The notes under the pieces were generated by a model, which did no database searches, was not told the origin of the DNA, and saw only the letters and a list, made by a program, of their open reading frames with translations. 51,964 nt of DNA. It comes from an uncultured Alphaproteobacteria bacterium (lineage in GTDB: Bacteria > Pseudomonadota > Alphaproteobacteria > Caulobacterales > Hyphomonadaceae). Below are positions 8,805 to 16,670 of the stretch, in pieces; the stretch's first letter is position 1, and each line of letters opens with the position of its first letter. A program made the translations under genes and the position numbers. The stretch spans positions 1 to 51,964 of the forward strand of contig CAIMMO010000211.1 in assembly GCA_903842595.1 (NCBI GenBank). Direction: 5' to 3'.

Positions 8805-8838
8805 ATCCCCGCGGGACCATCCCGGCGGGGATTTTCTT
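8805..8838 (+). terminator. Rho-independent terminator, plus strand
   Basis: Left arm ATCCCCGC plus GGGA, loop CCA, right arm TCCC-G-GCGGGGAT, followed by TTTTCTT on the plus strand. There is no U-tract on the minus strand, where rarD ends two bases away. Thus the signal appears to end a plus-strand transcript although the nearest plus-strand gene stops at 8062, beyond an opposing gene. Confidence 0.7.
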
Positions 8839-8839
8839 G

Positions 8840-9736
8840 TCAGTCGGCCGTCGGGACGGCGATGCGCGGCTGGCGCCCCGCGAGCGTGAAGATGAGGACG
8901 CCCGTCCAGATCAGGCCGAAGGTGACGGCGTGGCCGATGGTGAAAGCTTCGCCCATGGCGATGCCGATGAAGAGCTGTACCGTCGGCGCGATGAATTGCA
9001 GCACGCCGATCGTCGACATGCGCAGGCGGCGGGCGCCCATCGCGAAGAGGATCAGCGGCGTAGCGGTCAGCGGGCCGGCAAGGAGCAGGAGCGCGATGAA
9101 ACCTGGCTCGCCTGAGCCGAAGGCGGCGACGCCCGGCGGCAGGAAGAAGACGAGGTAGGCGAGGGCGGGCAGGAAGAGCCAGAGCGCCTCGAGGCCGAAG
9201 CCGATCCGGCTGTCGACATTGGTCGTCTTGCGGATCGCGCCATAGACCGCGAACGAGAAAGCCAGCGACAGTGAGACGATCGGGAACTGGCCGACCACGA
9301 GCGTCTGGTTGACGACGCCCGCGGCGGCGATGCCGACAGCCAGAAGCTGGAGCGGGCGGAAGCGTTCGCCAAAGAACATCGCTGCGAAGAGAAAGACGAT
9401 CAGCGGATTGATGTAGTAGCCGAGGCTGCCTTCGAGGACACGGTGGTTGGTGACGGCCCAGATGTAGATCGTCCAGTTGGCGGCGATCGCGATCGAGGAG
9501 GCGAGCAGGGTGAACAGCATGCGCGGGGCGCGGAAGACGCCTGCGAATTCGCCCCATTTGCCAGCGGCGATGATGAGTATCAGCGCGGTCGGCACAGACC
9601 AGACGATGCGGTGGGCGAGGATGACCAGCGGCGGCAGGTCGCCGAGGAACTGGAAATAAAGGGGCAGGAAGCCCCACAGGCCATAGGCGGCCATGGCGGC
9701 GAACAGTCCCGCGCGTGTTTCGGCGTTCATGGGCAT
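8840..9736 (-). CDS. rarD: RarD-type EamA-family permease
   Basis: 298 residues (start ATG 9736; ATG 9730 is an alternative). Ten hydrophobic segments and the two EamA repeats are visible. Seen: the RarD signatures YGLWGFLPLYFQFL near residue 16, LAHRIVWSVP near 40, NWTIYIWAVTNHRVLEGSLG near 85, and YYINPLIVF near 105. The DMT superfamily includes exporters of amino acids and other metabolites; RarD was first linked to chloramphenicol resistance, but its substrate is unknown. The open frame extends upstream through the next gene, but that part is only the antisense-like shadow of the neighbouring frame. Confidence 0.9.
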   Translation of the reverse strand: MPMNAETRAGLFAAMAAYGLWGFLPLYFQFLGDLPPLVILAHRIVWSVPTALILIIAAGKWGEFAGVFRAPRMLFTLLASSIAIAANWTIYIWAVTNHRVLEGSLGYYINPLIVFLFAAMFFGERFRPLQLLAVGIAAAGVVNQTLVVGQFPIVSLSLAFSFAVYGAIRKTTNVDSRIGFGLEALWLFLPALAYLVFFLPPGVAAFGSGEPGFIALLLLAGPLTATPLILFAMGARRLRMSTIGVLQFIAPTVQLFIGIAMGEAFTIGHAVTFGLIWTGVLIFTLAGRQPRIAVPTAD

Positions 9737-9831
9737 GGCGCGTGCATAGGCGGGTTTGGCGCGGGCCGTAAGCCAGCGTGTGGGCGATAGTTTCTCAACT
9801 GGCCGGGAGATTTTCTCCTGGCGGTACGGAG

Positions 9832-10866
9832 CTAGCCGGCGAGCGCCTCGGCAAACACGCCCCGGTTGAGCAGCAGCTCCGCGCACTGGACCGCGCACAT
9901 GGCAGCGCCGTTGCGCAGGTCGTCGGCGACGATCCACATGGCGAGGCCATTCTCGACGGTGACGTCGTCGCGGACGCGGCAGACATAGGTGGCCCATTCG
10001 CCGACTGCGCCGATCGGGGTCTCGTAGCCGTCTTCTTCCTCGCGGCGGTCGATCAGCAGGATGCCCGGGGATTCGCGCAGGAGCGCGCGCGCTTCGGCGG
10101 CGGGCAGGGGCTGGGCGAGTTCGACATGGACCGCTTCGCCGACGCTTACGAAGGTGGGCACGCGCACGCAGGTGGCGACGACCTGGATGTCGTTGTCGAT
10201 GATCTTCCTGGTCTCGTTGGAGAGGCGCCATTCCTCTTCCGTGAAGCCATCGTCCATCACCTCGTCGACGGACGGGATGACGTTGAAGGCGATCTGGCGC
10301 GGGAATTCCTTGGGCTCGGGGGCCTGGTTCACATAGATGCCCTTGGTCTGGGTCCAGAGCTCGTCGATGGCGCGCTGGCCTTCGCCCGAAACGGATTGGT
10401 AGGTGGCGACCACCACGCGCACCACGCCGGCTGCGTCGTGCAGCGGCTTCAGCGTGCGGACGAGCTGGCAGGTAACGCCGTCGGGCACGGCGATGATGTT
10501 GCGGCGAGCATAGCCCTCGATCGCGGCGGCGTTCACTTCGGGCACCATGAGCGGGACCTGCGGGTCGTTGCGGAAGGCCCGGGAGGTGTCGATCACGATG
10601 CAGCCGGCGGCCGCGATGGCGTTGCCATATTTGCGGGCGGCGCTGTCGGCGGTGGCCATGAAGCAGATCTGGGTGTCGGAGAAGTCGTACTCGTCGACGT
10701 CCTTTGCCTTGAGGGTTGCGTCGCCAAAACTGATCTCGGCGCCCATCATCTTGCGCGAGGTGAGGGCGACCGTCTCGGCGGCGGGGAAGCCCCGCTCGGC
10801 GAGGATGCCGAGAATCTCGCGACCGACCATGCCGGAAGCGCCGAGGACTGCGACCTTGAGGGCCAT
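9832..10866 (-). CDS. Aspartate-semialdehyde dehydrogenase homologue lacking catalytic Cys and His (Usg-like)
   Basis: 344 residues from the ATG at 10866, preceded by AAGGAG at good spacing (an ATG at 10893 is less likely). Overall a clear Asd: KVAVLGASGMVGREIL nucleotide-binding loop, VPLMVPEVN, LKPLHDAAGVVRVVV, TYQSVSGEGQRAIDELW, RQIAFNVIP. However the catalytic block, normally N-P-N-C-S-T, reads VPDGVTCQ: Gly130 stands where the nucleophile Cys belongs, and a Cys appears three residues later (Cys133). The active-site His of the usual G-H-S-E is also replaced (SVGE, Val242). The VPD..T.Q pattern recalls E. coli Usg-1, an Asd paralogue without known activity. Calling it active Asd is therefore unsafe. 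Confidence 0.8.
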   Translation of the reverse strand: MALKVAVLGASGMVGREILGILAERGFPAAETVALTSRKMMGAEISFGDATLKAKDVDEYDFSDTQICFMATADSAARKYGNAIAAAGCIVIDTSRAFRNDPQVPLMVPEVNAAAIEGYARRNIIAVPDGVTCQLVRTLKPLHDAAGVVRVVVATYQSVSGEGQRAIDELWTQTKGIYVNQAPEPKEFPRQIAFNVIPSVDEVMDDGFTEEEWRLSNETRKIIDNDIQVVATCVRVPTFVSVGEAVHVELAQPLPAAEARALLRESPGILLIDRREEEDGYETPIGAVGEWATYVCRVRDDVTVENGLAMWIVADDLRNGAAMCAVQCAELLLNRGVFAEALAG

Positions 10867-11074
10867 GGAAATCTCCTTGAGGACGCTCACCATATGGGGG
10901 CGTCCGTCGTCTTATGGTCACATTCGTGCGGTTTCTTTGCCGCAGTAGCCCGTCTCGTCGGCGGCGCGTATTGCCGCCTTGTCAGAAATGCCTGGTCCAG
11001 TTGCCTCAAATCAGTCTGCAGGCCTAGTGGATGCGGGAACGATTCGTGTGGCTGTGCGCCCTTCAGGAGTCCGA

Positions 11075-11452
11075 ATGTCCGACGTCGCCACCCTCGTTCG
11101 CCGCTATGTCGAGCGGTACAATTCGAACGATGTCGACGGCATGCTGGAGTGCTGCGCCGACGATGTCGTGTTCGAGACAGTCTCCAACCCGGGCGGGTCG
11201 ATCCGGCTGAGCGGCAAGGACGAGATGCGTGAAGTGATCGAGGCCACGACTCGGGCCTTCAGTGAGCGCCGGCACGAAGTGGTGACAATTCTGGTGGACG
11301 GCCAGCGGGCGGCTGCGGAAACCGTGTTCTCGGGCGTCGCCGCCGCCGAGCTCGGCCAGCATGTGCGGCAGGGCGAGCACGTGTCGATCCGCGGGGCAAC
11401 CATGTTCGAGCTGCGCGACAACAAGCTGAGCCGGATATGTGACTATAGCTGA
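11075..11452 (+). CDS. SnoaL-like / NTF2-fold small protein
   Basis: 125 residues from the ATG at 11075, which has AGGAG five bases upstream; an upstream start at 10979 is unlikely. The pattern is that of the SnoaL_2/NTF2 fold: an N-terminal helix VATLVRRYVERYNSNDVDG, the strand FETVSNPGGSIRLSGKDEM, and a C-terminal strand FELRDNKLSRICDYS. These cone-shaped proteins act as isomerases, hydratases or ligand binders. Nothing adjacent specifies a reaction. It is divergent from the Asd homologue. Confidence 0.78.
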   Translation: MSDVATLVRRYVERYNSNDVDGMLECCADDVVFETVSNPGGSIRLSGKDEMREVIEATTRAFSERRHEVVTILVDGQRAAAETVFSGVAAAELGQHVRQGEHVSIRGATMFELRDNKLSRICDYS

Positions 11453-11517
11453 CGCTGCTGTCCGCTTTTCGCGAGCGGCAAATCACGCTTTATGTCGAGC
11501 GGGATGCGGGGAGAGCC

Positions 11518-12033
11518 ATGGCGTACGGGATTAAAGGTCGTTTGGCGGCGTGTCTGCTGGCGTGCGTTATGCTGGCGTCCGCGTGTGCATCGATGAGCGG
11601 CGATTCGACCCTGCAGGCGTGGCGGAAGGTTGGCCAGGCCGACAAGCGCTTCGCGGTGTTCGTCAGCGAGCCCGGCGTGCGTGAGGATACGCTCACCAAA
11701 TTCCGGATGCGCTTTGTCTACATGCCCGGCGAAGTGAAGCATGAGGGCAAGGACGTCGCCTGGCAGGAATACCACGCCATGACCGTGGATTGCGCCAAGA
11801 ATACAGTGCGGGTAGGCCCGCGGACGCGCTATGCGCCCGGCGGCGAAGAGATCGCAGCCGACGACGACCAGACATTCGATGAAATCCTCTTTGGCACGTC
11901 TGCAGACGACGCCGCGCGCGCCAAGTGCAAGGGCGATTTCTGGGTCGGCGACATCACCTTCCCGGAAGGCCCCGGCTGGATGGACGAGGCGCGCAAGCAC
12001 ATCGCTGCGACGCCGCCGCCGAAGCGGACCTAG
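11518..12033 (+). CDS. Predicted lipoprotein of unknown function
   Basis: 171 residues beginning with a typical signal peptide and lipobox (ACVMLASAC, lipid-anchored Cys near residue 23). The mature part is mixed, with YMPGEVKHEGKDVAWQEYH and two Cys that could form a disulfide (in VDCAKNT and AKCKGDF). A GGAGA ribosome site precedes the ATG. No family recognised. Its stop abuts, with no gap, the stop of the convergent VOC gene. Confidence 0.75.
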   Translation: MAYGIKGRLAACLLACVMLASACASMSGDSTLQAWRKVGQADKRFAVFVSEPGVREDTLTKFRMRFVYMPGEVKHEGKDVAWQEYHAMTVDCAKNTVRVGPRTRYAPGGEEIAADDDQTFDEILFGTSADDAARAKCKGDFWVGDITFPEGPGWMDEARKHIAATPPPKRT

Positions 12034-12375
12034 TCAGCGCTCGCTCCAGACCGCCATCTCGTTGCCGCCGGGCTCGCGAAAGTGGAAGCGGCGGCCGCCC
12101 GGGAAGGCGAAGATCGGGTTGACGATTTCGGCGCCTGCCGACGTCACTGCTGTGAGTGCGGCTTCGAGATCCTCGGTTTTCAGGATGACGAGGGGGTGCG
12201 CCAGTGGTTCGCCCTCGGCCTGGAAGATGCCGCCGTCGAGCCCAGCATTGGCGAAGGCCTGATAGCCGGGGCCGTAGTCGACAAATGTCCAACCAAACGC
12301 CTTCGCCAGAAAGCCTTGCGTCGCGCCGATGTTGAGGCTGCCCAGTTCGACATAGTCGATCTTCAGATGAGTCAT
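12034..12375 (-). CDS. VOC (glyoxalase-fold) protein
   Basis: 113 residues, one VOC module pair: KIDYVELGSLNIGATQGFLAKAFGW at the start, GGIFQAEGEPLAHPLVIL in the middle and RRFHFREPGGNEMAVWSE at the end, with the terminal Glu in the metal-ligand position. This PhnB/bleomycin-resistance-like subgroup is widespread and mostly uncharacterised. Stops of this gene and the plus-strand lipoprotein are adjacent. Confidence 0.82.
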   Translation of the reverse strand: MTHLKIDYVELGSLNIGATQGFLAKAFGWTFVDYGPGYQAFANAGLDGGIFQAEGEPLAHPLVILKTEDLEAALTAVTSAGAEIVNPIFAFPGGRRFHFREPGGNEMAVWSER

Positions 12376-12562
12376 GGCGGTTCCCGAGGAAGATGTTCGG
12401 TATATGTTCTGGTCTTTCTCATGCCCGGGATCAATGCGGGTTGCGCGCCATTATCGCCGATTAAATGACTTTATGCGCATCATGCGGCGCCGCTGTCTGG
12501 TGCGCTGTTGTGGCACGAAGGTCTGGCTCATCGCTTTCACCATGACGCTACGCGGAGCTTCC

Positions 12563-12838
12563 ATGTCCTTCCATCAGCCCAATCCTTCGATCCCGGTTAC
12601 CGTCATCGGCAAGGGCGATGGCGATGCGACCGCTGTCATCGACAACGGCCAGGAGCACAACCTGATCTGGGGCACGGCGCTCGACGAGACTGCCGAAGTC
12701 TGGCGTGCGCCCAATCCGCTGGAGCGCCTGCAGGGCAACTGGACGATGGGCCGCGAGCGGCCAGCGTCCGTGTTCCTGAAGGGCTCGCCTCCGGACAACG
12801 TCAAAACGTACTCGCGCCAGACGGCGCAAATGGGATGA
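12563..12838 (+). CDS. Small hypothetical protein
   Basis: 91 residues from the ATG at 12563 (MSFHQPNPSIPV). The open frame extends back to 12374 but the extra part, rich in Arg and Cys, does not look like protein. The body contains VIGKGDGDATAVIDNGQEHN and PNPLERLQGNWTMGRERP. No signal peptide, membrane helix or known motif. It is followed 31 bp later by two very small genes on the same strand, so the three may form a unit. Confidence 0.5.
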   Translation: MSFHQPNPSIPVTVIGKGDGDATAVIDNGQEHNLIWGTALDETAEVWRAPNPLERLQGNWTMGRERPASVFLKGSPPDNVKTYSRQTAQMG

Positions 12839-12869
12839 CAAGCTTGTATCAACCGACAGGAATTTCGCA

Positions 12870-13022
12870 GTGACCGAACGCCGTCTCAAGCTCTCGCAAG
12901 TTCTCAGCCTGGCATTTGTAGGGGCAATCTTCGCGTTTGCGATGTTCAGCTCGCTTCCGGTTGATGACGGTTTGCTGACAGACAGCGTCGTGCAGTCGTC
13001 CGAAATGACGCAGGCCTCCTAG
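12870..13022 (+). CDS. 50-residue single-pass membrane protein
   Basis: GTG start at 12870 with AGGA eight bases upstream. The product has a basic N-terminus (TERRLKLSQV), one hydrophobic helix at about residues 11-29 (LSLAFVGAIFAFAMFSSL) and an acidic tail. Its TAG stop overlaps by one base the GTG of the next gene (TAGTG), which argues that both are translated. No family is recognised. Small one-helix proteins like this are often regulators or subunits, but no partner can be named. Confidence 0.55.
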   Translation: MTERRLKLSQVLSLAFVGAIFAFAMFSSLPVDDGLLTDSVVQSSEMTQAS

Positions 13023-13306
13023 TGGCAGGACGTGACGTGTCCAGCGCCTGGTTCGACCTCGGGTGGCAGTCCTGGATGCTGGGAATCGAGGCTTCCACCG
13101 TGATCGCCATGCGGATGGCCAGCCTTGTACGCGGCGGAGCGGAGGCTGACCGCGAGATCGAGCTCATGCTCATCGAGAAGATCGAAGCCGGGCATCAGTT
13201 GCAGGCGAAGTTCTCAAGGCTTGGCGTGGGCGCTGCTCCAGCCACGGCGATGGCGACCGCACTGAAGCACTATCGCGGCAAGAATCGCCTGCGTCTGTCG
13301 CGCTAG
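13022..13306 (+). CDS. Small helical protein, conserved type
   Basis: 94 residues starting at a GTG that overlaps the preceding stop by one base. Sequence is almost wholly helical: SAWFDLGWQSWMLGIEASTV, then a charged helix with ADREIELMLIEKIEAGHQL, then a basic tail (HYRGKNRLRLSR). The start pattern W-x-L-G-x-x-x-W-x-L-x-x-E-A-S recalls a small alphaproteobacterial family of unknown function, possibly phasin-like; this is memory, not a search. It converges with the histidine kinase gene four bases on. Confidence 0.65.
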   Translation: MAGRDVSSAWFDLGWQSWMLGIEASTVIAMRMASLVRGGAEADREIELMLIEKIEAGHQLQAKFSRLGVGAAPATAMATALKHYRGKNRLRLSR

Positions 13307-13310
13307 CCTC

Positions 13311-14051
13311 TCAGCCATCCGCCAAAGCTGCATGGATCGTGAAACAAGTGCCGGCCGAGCCATCGATTTCCAGCCGACCGCCTATCTGTTTGACCATCAT
13401 GTGCACCAGACCCATGCCATAGCCCTCATCTGGAGCATGATCGAGAGGGAGGCCAACGCCGTTATCGGCGACGCATATTGAAAAGCCGCCAGGCGACCGG
13501 CTCAGGCTGACGCGGATTGATCCATTGTCGTGGCTCGGAAACGCGTGGCGCAGGGCGTTCACGACAAGCTCATTCGCAGCGAGCAAGACAGGTTGGGCCA
13601 ACGCGACGGGTATTTCGAGCGGGATAGCGTCGACACAGATCTCGATGCGACCTTCTTCGCCCGCCATGGCGTGGAGCGATGCGCACATCTTCCGGAGAGC
13701 TGCGCCGAGATCAACACGGTCCAGGCCACGGAACGCCTGCAACGCGTCGTGAATGCCGGCGACACAGCTCACGCGGGCGGCAGCAGCATCGAGTGCGACG
13801 CGGGCGGGGCGGCCTGACTCACGGGTGGCCTGGAGGCGCATCAGGCTTGCGACAAGTTGGAGGCTGTTCTTGATGCGATGGTCGCCCTCGCGAAGCATGA
13901 CGGCGTGCTTCAACGAGCGCTGTTCCAGGTCCTTGATCTGACCGCGCAGCTTGAGGTTTTCCAGACGCAGATCGCGCATTGCCGTCTGCCCGTCGTCAGA
14001 GGAGCCTTTGACAGCGCTGATTGGCGAGAAATGCGAAATATCGTTCGGCAT
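13311..14051 (-). CDS. Sensorless HisKA_2-type histidine kinase
   Basis: 246 residues from the ATG at 14051, preceded by GGAG at six bases; ATG 14063 is an alternative. A coiled-coil region (about 28-55) leads into the phospho-acceptor motif GDHRIKNSLQLVASLMRLQA (His58), typical of HisKA_2/HWE kinases. An ATPase domain follows, with N-box NELVVNALRHAF and G1 box VADNGVGLP, then GYGMGLVHMMV. There is no sensory domain or membrane helix, so the signal must come via a partner or the N-terminal coil. Kinases of this class often feed the alphaproteobacterial general stress response (family knowledge). The Crp/Fnr gene lies upstream on the same strand. Confidence 0.88.
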   Translation of the reverse strand: MPNDISHFSPISAVKGSSDDGQTAMRDLRLENLKLRGQIKDLEQRSLKHAVMLREGDHRIKNSLQLVASLMRLQATRESGRPARVALDAAAARVSCVAGIHDALQAFRGLDRVDLGAALRKMCASLHAMAGEEGRIEICVDAIPLEIPVALAQPVLLAANELVVNALRHAFPSHDNGSIRVSLSRSPGGFSICVADNGVGLPLDHAPDEGYGMGLVHMMVKQIGGRLEIDGSAGTCFTIHAALADG

Positions 14052-14166
14052 CACCTTCTCCATCACCGCGCGTAATCTACGCCCGCCGAATGGAAAGTTC
14101 GGTACGCTGATCGACTCTCTCGCGAAATCAGGCACACGCCTTCGTCCGGTCAGACTGGCCGGGATG

Positions 14167-14991
14167 TCAGCTTTGTCTGAGCTGCACGCTTGCCGCGGAG
14201 AACGGCTTTTCGCGAGGCAGTGCGGCATCTTTTCCGAAAAGGCGTCGGTATTCTCCGCTGACGGCTTCGTAGCACTCGCACGCAGCGTTCTCGAGCCCGA
14301 CGCGGTCGAGGATCGTGATCTTGCCGTGCTGGTAACGTATCACGCCGGCGCGCTGGAGCGTGCTGGCGGCGATGCTCACAGTGGCGCGGCGAACACCAAG
14401 CATCACGGCGATCAGGTCCTGCGTGAGCGAAAGCTGGGCGACCCTGCTGCGGTCATGCGCGGCGAGTAGCCAGCGCGCCAGCCGCTGTTCGAGCGCGTGA
14501 TGAGCGTTGCAGGCTGCGGTCTGCGAGACCTGTATCTGGAAAAGCAGGGCATAGCGCAGGAGGAGGTCGCGCAGGACAGGCGCCTGGGCCACGACATCCA
14601 GCAGGCCTTCGGCGGACATGCGGTAGGCCCGGCCCTCGGTCTGGCACATCGTCTCGGCGTAGGATGTCTTGCCGCCCAGCACGACGGAAAAACCGGCCAC
14701 GCCTTCTGAACCGATCAGCGCGATTTCGAGCGGGTGTCCGTCGGACAGGATGTTCATGGCGGAAATAAAGCCGGTCTCGACGAAATAGACGTGCTCGATC
14801 ACATCGCCGTGGCGGTGCAGCGTCTCGCCAAGATCCATGCTGACGAGCGTCAGACGTTTGGAAATGAGCGCAAGCTCGGCCGCCGGCAGCGCGGCCAGTA
14901 TCCCGTTCTTTACCGCAGTCTGATCTATGTGGGCCAGAAGTCGTCTCCAACGCCGGGGGCGGGAGCGCGCTTTGCTCTCGGGTAGCCGCAC
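14167..14991 (-). CDS. Crp/Fnr-family transcription regulator
   Basis: 274 residues from a GTG at 14991; the true start may lie slightly inside, since the first 20 residues are very basic. An N-terminal cyclic-nucleotide-type beta barrel (about 45-150: GETLHRHGDVIEHVYFVETG, ALIGSEGVAGFSVVLGG) precedes a C-terminal winged helix with LTQDLIAVMLGVRRATVS. No Fe-S-type Cys cluster of FNR is present. Its effector is unknown. It is upstream of and co-directional with the sensorless kinase (115 bp gap), a pairing that suggests joint expression. Confidence 0.88.
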   Translation of the reverse strand: MRLPESKARSRPRRWRRLLAHIDQTAVKNGILAALPAAELALISKRLTLVSMDLGETLHRHGDVIEHVYFVETGFISAMNILSDGHPLEIALIGSEGVAGFSVVLGGKTSYAETMCQTEGRAYRMSAEGLLDVVAQAPVLRDLLLRYALLFQIQVSQTAACNAHHALEQRLARWLLAAHDRSRVAQLSLTQDLIAVMLGVRRATVSIAASTLQRAGVIRYQHGKITILDRVGLENAACECYEAVSGEYRRLFGKDAALPREKPFSAASVQLRQS

Positions 14992-15186
14992 GCCAGTTAG
15001 GGCTAGCTACTGAATACACAATGCGCCAATCGACCAAACTGCGCCAGATCAATGTGGTCCCAGCTATCATGCCGCAGGCGGATTGTGCGTTCAGGTCGGC
15101 ACTGAACCGGGCTTTTGCGCGAGCATTTCTTCACGAAGAGCATGGCGCAGTGCACAGCCGTCGATTCCGGGGATCCGCAAGCAAGC

Positions 15187-15219
15187 GAAAAAAGGGCGCC
15201 CCGGATAGGGGGCGCCCTT
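15187..15219 (-). terminator. Rho-independent terminator, minus strand
   Basis: Perfect 10-bp stem AAGGGCGCCC / GGGCGCCCTT (15192-15201 and 15210-15219) with an eight-base loop. Read on the minus strand it is followed by six U (15188-15193, partly in the stem). It lies about 260 bp beyond the leuB stop. Confidence 0.85.
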
Positions 15220-15416
15220 GACTGTCCAGGAAGCCGGGGACAGCGGCGCCACTGGTCAGCACACGAGCAGGTCGCGGCAGGGTAGTCTGTACGCTGATGG
15301 CCAATCGGGGCGCTGGCGGCGCCAGGCTTGGCGCTGTCAGGCCCCGTACAGATGTGTGCGATCAGGAATGCTATGCAACCCAACGACTGGGAGGCCTTGG
15401 TCTCTCACCGTCACGT

Positions 15417-15450
15417 GCGCCATCGTCCCAGGGGCTGTGGACGATGGCGC
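15417..15450 (-). terminator. Strong hairpin just downstream of leuB
   Basis: A 12-bp perfect inverted repeat (GCGCCATCGTCC / GGACGATGGCGC) with a ten-base loop starts about 30 bases past the leuB stop. No U-tract follows on either strand, so it may be a Rho-assisted end, a 3' stabiliser or part of an RNA rather than a classical terminator. Confidence 0.45.
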
Positions 15451-15480
15451 TACTTTGATGCGCGGGCGACGCGCCAGTCC

Positions 15481-16560
15481 TTAAAGGTGCTTGAGGATCG
15501 CGTCCGCCATCTGGCGGGTGCTCATTGCGCCGCCGAGGTCGGTGGTGCGGGCGCCGCCATCGAGGGCCTTGCCGACGGCGGCGAAGATGCGGTCGGCGAT
15601 GTCGGCGCGGCCGAGGCTCCAGCGCATGGCCATTTCGAGTGACAGGATGGCCGCGATCGGGTTGGCGATATTCTTGCCGGCGATGTCGGGCGCCGAGCCG
15701 TGGACCGGCTCGTAAAGGCCGGGCGTGCCTGGATCGCCGAGGGCGGCGGAGGGCAGCATGCCGATCGACCCGGTGAGCATCGAGGCTTCATCGGACAGGA
15801 TGTCGCCGAACAGGTTGTCGGCGAGCAGGACGTTGATGTCCTTCGGCGCTTTCACGAGATGCATCGCGGCCGCGTCAGCCAGCATGTGGTCGAGCTTCAC
15901 ATCGCCGTACTTTTCGGCATGCAGCTTCGTCACTTCCTCGCGCCAGAGCAGGCCAGACTCCATCACGTTGGATTTTTCGCAGGAGAGGACGCCGGCGAAT
16001 TTGCTCGTGCGGGAGCGTCCGCGCGCGAGTTCGAAGGCGCGGGCGGCGACACGGCGGATTTCGCCAGTGGTGTAGCTCTGCGTATCGACGCCGCGACGCT
16101 CGCCATTGGGCAGGGTCTCGATGGTCTTGGGCTGGCCGAAATAGACGCCCGAGGTCAGCTCGCGCACGATCATGATGTCGAGGCCTTCGACGAGTTCGCG
16201 CTTGAGGGCGGATGCGCCGGCGAGGGCGGGAAAGCAGAAGGCGGGGCGCAGGTTTGCGTAGACATCCAGATTCTTGCGCATCGCCAGCAGCGCGGCCTCC
16301 GGGCGCTTGTCGCGCGGGACGCTGTCCCACTGCGGGCCTCCGACGGCGCCCATCAGGATCGCGTCCGCCTTGCGCGCACTGTTCATGACCTCTTCGGTGA
16401 GCGGCGTGCCGAACCGGTCATAGGAGACGCCGCCGAAGAATGCGGATTCGATCTGCAGGTCGGGCGCGACATGCGCCGCGACGCGGCGAGCTTCCTCGGT
16501 GACTTCCGGGCCGATGCCATCGCCAGGGAGAAGGAGGAGGGTCTGGGTGCTGGTGGTCAT
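15481..16560 (-). CDS. leuB: 3-Isopropylmalate dehydrogenase
   Basis: 359 residues, the usual length. It carries out NAD-dependent oxidative decarboxylation of 3-isopropylmalate in leucine synthesis. Seen: LLLLPGDGIGPEVTEEARR at the N-terminus, RELTSGVYFGQPK near residue 140, VTKLHAEKYGDVKLDHMLAD, DNLFGDILSDEASMLTGSIG with the metal-binding Asp residues, and YEPVHGSAPDIAGKNIANP. Monocistronic: divergent from the GNAT gene and followed by two hairpins. leuD (18246) and leuC (29707) are nearby but on separate transcripts. Confidence 0.97.
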   Translation of the reverse strand: MTTSTQTLLLLPGDGIGPEVTEEARRVAAHVAPDLQIESAFFGGVSYDRFGTPLTEEVMNSARKADAILMGAVGGPQWDSVPRDKRPEAALLAMRKNLDVYANLRPAFCFPALAGASALKRELVEGLDIMIVRELTSGVYFGQPKTIETLPNGERRGVDTQSYTTGEIRRVAARAFELARGRSRTSKFAGVLSCEKSNVMESGLLWREEVTKLHAEKYGDVKLDHMLADAAAMHLVKAPKDINVLLADNLFGDILSDEASMLTGSIGMLPSAALGDPGTPGLYEPVHGSAPDIAGKNIANPIAAILSLEMAMRWSLGRADIADRIFAAVGKALDGGARTTDLGGAMSTRQMADAILKHL

Positions 16561-16670
16561 GGCTTGGTCCTCGCGCTGGGGCCGCTGGCGGGCGTCTTAA
16601 CAGAGGCGGCGCGTCAGGCAATGTTTGGGGCAATCTTGCCGGAGGCCGCGGGCGGGCTTACTTCCCCGGC

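Larger units (their letters stand above)
14992..15480. other. Gene-poor interval between the Crp/Fnr gene and leuB; possible minus-strand ncRNA
   Basis: Almost 490 bp with no convincing protein. It holds a 12-bp perfect hairpin (15417-15450), a 6-bp hairpin CTGTCC...GGACAG at 15222-15243 and a strong minus-strand terminator at 15187-15219. A 126-codon minus-strand frame (15003-15383) reads straight through the terminator and has a composition unlike its neighbours, so I do not accept it. The stretch between the two outer hairpins could be the leuB 3' UTR or a separate structured RNA. Confidence 0.5.

Noticed and set aside
8840..10921. Very long minus-strand frame (693 codons) spanning rarD and the Asd homologue
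   Set aside because: Only the part from 9736 down matches RarD. The upstream part is Arg/Pro-rich and lies in another frame of the Asd-like gene, which has strong family motifs.
15003..15383. 126-codon minus-strand frame after leuB
   Set aside because: It passes through a strong terminator and two hairpins, and its composition is poor in typical coding bias.
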